From Actinomycetota bacterium (GTDB taxonomy: Bacteria; Actinomycetota; UBA4738): a stretch of 6,580 nt of DNA. The translations under genes and the position numbers were made by a program. Below the pieces are notes generated by a model. It did no database searches and had not been told where the DNA came from. It saw only the letters and a program-made list of their open reading frames with translations. The stretch is taken from positions 1 through 6,580 of the forward strand of contig JACDEY010000065.1 in NCBI GenBank assembly GCA_013816105.1, read 5' to 3'. Shown here piece after piece: positions 5,316 through 6,580 of the stretch (position 1 is its first letter; each line of letters opens with the position of its first letter).

Positions 5316-6412
5316 CACCGCCCCCAGATTCGGGACCAGGCCCGGCCGCCCGGGACCCAGTAGAGCCGGACGCGCCCGATCTTCCTGATGCGCTCCTCGG
5401 CGAAGCGGTTGGCGGCCGACGACGTCGTGATCCGCTGCTCCCTCGAGATGCGGAACACCTCTCGAAGTGTGCGGTAGATGCCCTGGACGGCCGTCTCGGC
5501 GCGCTTCGGGTCGTAGCCGAGCAGCTCGTCGGCGACGTTGATGAGGCCGCCCGCGTTAATGACGAAGTCGGGGGCGTAGAGGATGCCGGCGTCGGCGAGC
5601 GCCTCGCCGTGCTCGATCCTCTCCAACTGGTTGTTGGCCGACCCCGCGACAACCCGGCACTTGAGTTCCGGAATGGTGTCGTCCCGAACGACCGCCCCCA
5701 TCGCGCATGGGGCGAACACATCGCACTCGACCGCGTGAACCTTCTCCGGCTCGGCCGTCTCAACCCCGAAGTCGCGGACCGCGCGCGCGACGGCGTCGAC
5801 GTCGACGTCGGCGGCGATCACCTTGGCGCCGGCTTCGACCAGGAGCTTTACCAGGTGGTACCCGACCTTGCCGACACCCTGAATGGCGACCGTCCGCCCC
5901 GAGAGCGAGTGCTCGTGCCAGGCCTCTTCGGCGCAGGCCCGCAGCCCCAGGAACACCCCATACGCCGTGACTGGTGAGGGGTCGCCGGATCCCCCGAGCT
6001 CGGGTGCGACGCCCGTTACGTACCGGGTTTCGCGCCGAAGCATGTCCATGTCGTCGCGCGTCGTCCCGATGTCCTCAGCGGTGATGTAGCGGCCGCCGAG
6101 CGTGTCGATGAAGCGTCCGTACGCCCGAAGCAGCTCTTCGGACTTGATCCGCTTGGGGTCGCCGATGATGACGGCCTTGCCTCCCCCCAGGTCGAGCCCC
6201 GCGACGGCCGCCTTGTACGTCATGCCCCGAGCCAGACGAAGGACGTCGTGGAGTGCGTCCATGTCCGTCGCGAAGGGGTAGAACCGCGTGCCGCCGAGCG
6301 CCGGCCCGAGCGTCGTGGAGTGGATGGCCACGATCGCCCGGAGTCCCGTTGGAGGGTCGTGAAAGAACACGACCTCTTCGAACTCGTCGCCGAACGCGTC
6401 GAAGACGGTCAC
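5315..6412 (-). CDS. vdh: Valine/leucine dehydrogenase (branched-chain amino acid dehydrogenase)
   Basis: This NAD-dependent enzyme reversibly deaminates valine, leucine and isoleucine to 2-oxo acids, the substrates of the downstream complex. At 365 residues it matches Glu/Leu/Phe/Val dehydrogenase family size. Visible features are TTLGPALGGTRFYP (33-46), TYKAAVAGLDLGGGKA with the substrate Lys 67 and catalytic Lys 79, TAEDIGTT with catalytic Asp 114, the Rossmann motif QGVGKVG (178-184), AGSANNQL (256-263) and PDFVINAGGLINVADEL (281-297). The last 20 or so residues contain three Trp and look lineage-specific. Start GTG 6412 fits family N-termini; the 18 bases before it are pyrimidine-rich with no SD, and a TACCCT box lies 7 nt upstream, so the mRNA may be leaderless. 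It is the first gene of the leftward operon. Valine versus leucine preference cannot be read from the sequence. Confidence 0.95.
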   Translation of the reverse strand: MTVFDAFGDEFEEVVFFHDPPTGLRAIVAIHSTTLGPALGGTRFYPFATDMDALHDVLRLARGMTYKAAVAGLDLGGGKAVIIGDPKRIKSEELLRAYGRFIDTLGGRYITAEDIGTTRDDMDMLRRETRYVTGVAPELGGSGDPSPVTAYGVFLGLRACAEEAWHEHSLSGRTVAIQGVGKVGYHLVKLLVEAGAKVIAADVDVDAVARAVRDFGVETAEPEKVHAVECDVFAPCAMGAVVRDDTIPELKCRVVAGSANNQLERIEHGEALADAGILYAPDFVINAGGLINVADELLGYDPKRAETAVQGIYRTLREVFRISREQRITTSSAANRFAEERIRKIGRVRLYWVPGGRAWSRIWGR

Positions 6413-6419
6413 GGGTGGG

Positions 6420-6425
6420 AGGGTA
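6420..6425 (-). promoter_or_regulatory. Candidate -10 element for a leaderless vdh operon transcript
   Basis: On the minus strand TACCCT fits the actinobacterial TANNNT -10 pattern and is separated by 7 nt from the GTG start of vdh. That spacing would put transcription initiation at or next to the start codon, which would explain the lack of an SD. No convincing -35 hexamer is visible 16-18 nt upstream. A six-base degenerate match is weak alone. A second minus-strand candidate, CATTAT (6492-6487), overlaps the + strand TATAAT and would give a leader of about 65 nt. Confidence 0.33.
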
Positions 6426-6467
6426 GCATGCAGTCCGGCGACGACCCCTGTCCGAAGCGATGGCGGC

Positions 6468-6481
6468 GGACCCGGGACCCG
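6468..6481. repeat. Tandem 7-bp duplication beside the divergent promoter
   Basis: GGACCCG occurs twice with no spacer, ending four bases before the TATAAT box on the + strand. It lies where upstream promoter contacts would be for the rightward gene, or within the early leader if the vdh operon starts near 6480. It may be a binding site or merely replication slippage in GC-rich DNA. Confidence 0.5.
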
Positions 6482-6485
6482 AACC

Positions 6486-6491
6486 TATAAT
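6486..6491 (+). promoter_or_regulatory. Perfect -10 hexamer for the rightward gene at 6510
   Basis: TATAAT is an exact match to the sigma-70 family -10 consensus in a strongly GC-rich stretch, placed in the only sizeable intergenic region of the window and 18 nt before the GTG at 6510. Initiation would be expected near 6498, giving a leader of about a dozen bases. No -35 hexamer like TTGACA is seen about 17 bases upstream (around 6463-6468). The complementary strand over the same bases reads CATTAT/TATAGG, so one melting site may serve both directions. Confidence 0.55.
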
Positions 6492-6495
6492 GAGC

Positions 6496-6516
6496 GCCGT
6501 GATCCGGCCGTGATCC
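6496..6516. repeat. Direct repeat GCCGTGATCC with 11-bp period, candidate operator
   Basis: GCCGTGATCC occurs at 6496-6505 and again, identically, at 6507-6516, separated by one G. The 11-bp period is close to one helical turn, so both copies face the same side of DNA, as direct-repeat operators often do. The repeat covers the expected start of rightward transcription and the GTG at 6510, and lies upstream of vdh. A regulator bound here could block the rightward promoter. The regulator is unknown, and chance duplication is possible. Confidence 0.5.
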
Positions 6517-6580
6517 CCTGTGCTTTCCTGCGCATCTTCCGACCGCTCGAGACCTACCCGGAGGATGAGCGGGCCCATTG
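6510..6580 (+). CDS. Start of a rightward protein of unknown function (cut by window end)
   Basis: From GTG 6510 the frame is open to the window edge, giving 23 codons: it begins VIPCAFLRIFRPLE and continues with TYPEDERAH. The mix of a hydrophobic-aromatic start, FRPLE and an acidic PEDE stretch looks like genuine protein, whereas the competing frame from 6520 is Ser/Arg-rich and shadow-like. I have a vague memory of actinobacterial hypothetical proteins beginning with a similar (Y/F)LRxFxPLxxFPxxE pattern, but I cannot assign a family or function. The upstream TATAAT box supports a real gene. No SD precedes the GTG. It is divergent to vdh with 97 nt between starts, so the two may share regulation. 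Confidence 0.55.
   Translation, partial: MIPCAFLRIFRPLETYPEDERAH

Noticed and set aside
3843..5363. 506-codon open frame on the + strand opposite bkdA and bkdB
   Set aside because: It lies wholly antisense to two well-supported enzymes, and its translation is Arg/Pro/His-rich with no recognisable domain. Long antisense frames are expected in GC-rich DNA where third positions are G or C.
6490..6513. Seven-codon + strand mini-ORF ending in GTGA at the 6510 start
   Set aside because: Its ATG overlaps the last two bases of the TATAAT box, so it would not be in a transcript started from that promoter.
6075..6578. Minus-strand open frame covering the start of vdh and the divergent region
   Set aside because: It runs out of frame across the conserved N-terminal half of vdh and turns into Arg-rich sequence; it also spans the promoter region.
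1..6580. Mobile elements, tRNA, rRNA, CRISPR arrays or riboswitches
   Set aside because: I looked for transposase motifs, long repeats, spaced identical repeats and long leaders; nothing was found, and almost all sequence is accounted for by protein-coding genes.

Overview
This is a GC-rich (roughly two thirds G+C by eye), gene-dense bacterial window. Protein signatures (an actinobacterial-type PurM with a GGETAEHPG motif, a small Rv0428c-type SH3-like protein, BkdABC-like subunits), frequent GTG starts and few Shine-Dalgarno sequences suggest an actinobacterium, possibly a deep-branching lineage known mainly from environmental genomes. The lineage is inference; no rRNA gene is present.

Rightward block, 2-1678: the 3' end of purF, complete purM, and a 143-residue stand-alone response-regulator receiver whose GTG start overlaps the purM stop (GTGA). 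The first two are de novo purine biosynthesis enzymes. The receiver is an unexpected third member and probably a translationally coupled one.

Leftward block, 6412-1695: one tightly packed probable operon in the order vdh (valine/leucine dehydrogenase), bkdA (E1 alpha), bkdB (E1 beta), bkdC (E2), then a small SH3-like protein. Junctions are a TGATG overlap, a 7-nt gap with an SD over the upstream stop codon, a second TGATG overlap, and a short gap. The first enzyme deaminates Val/Leu/Ile to branched 2-oxo acids. The E1/E2 complex decarboxylates these and transfers the acyl groups to CoA, giving isobutyryl-, isovaleryl- and 2-methylbutyryl-CoA for catabolism or as primers for branched-chain fatty acids. 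No E3 (dihydrolipoamide dehydrogenase) gene is in the window.

The two blocks converge with only 16 nt between stop codons (1679-1694), where a 6-bp GC hairpin lies.

Right edge, 6413-6580: a 97-nt divergent intergenic region holds a perfect TATAAT on the + strand, two short tandem duplications around it, and a TANNNT -10-like box 7 nt before the SD-less vdh start. A rightward gene of unknown function begins at 6510 and runs out of the window. There is no mobile element, tRNA, rRNA or CRISPR array. I do not see a wholly new multi-gene system. The most notable items are the orphan receiver attached to purM, the SH3-like protein attached to the bkd operon, and the compact divergent promoter.
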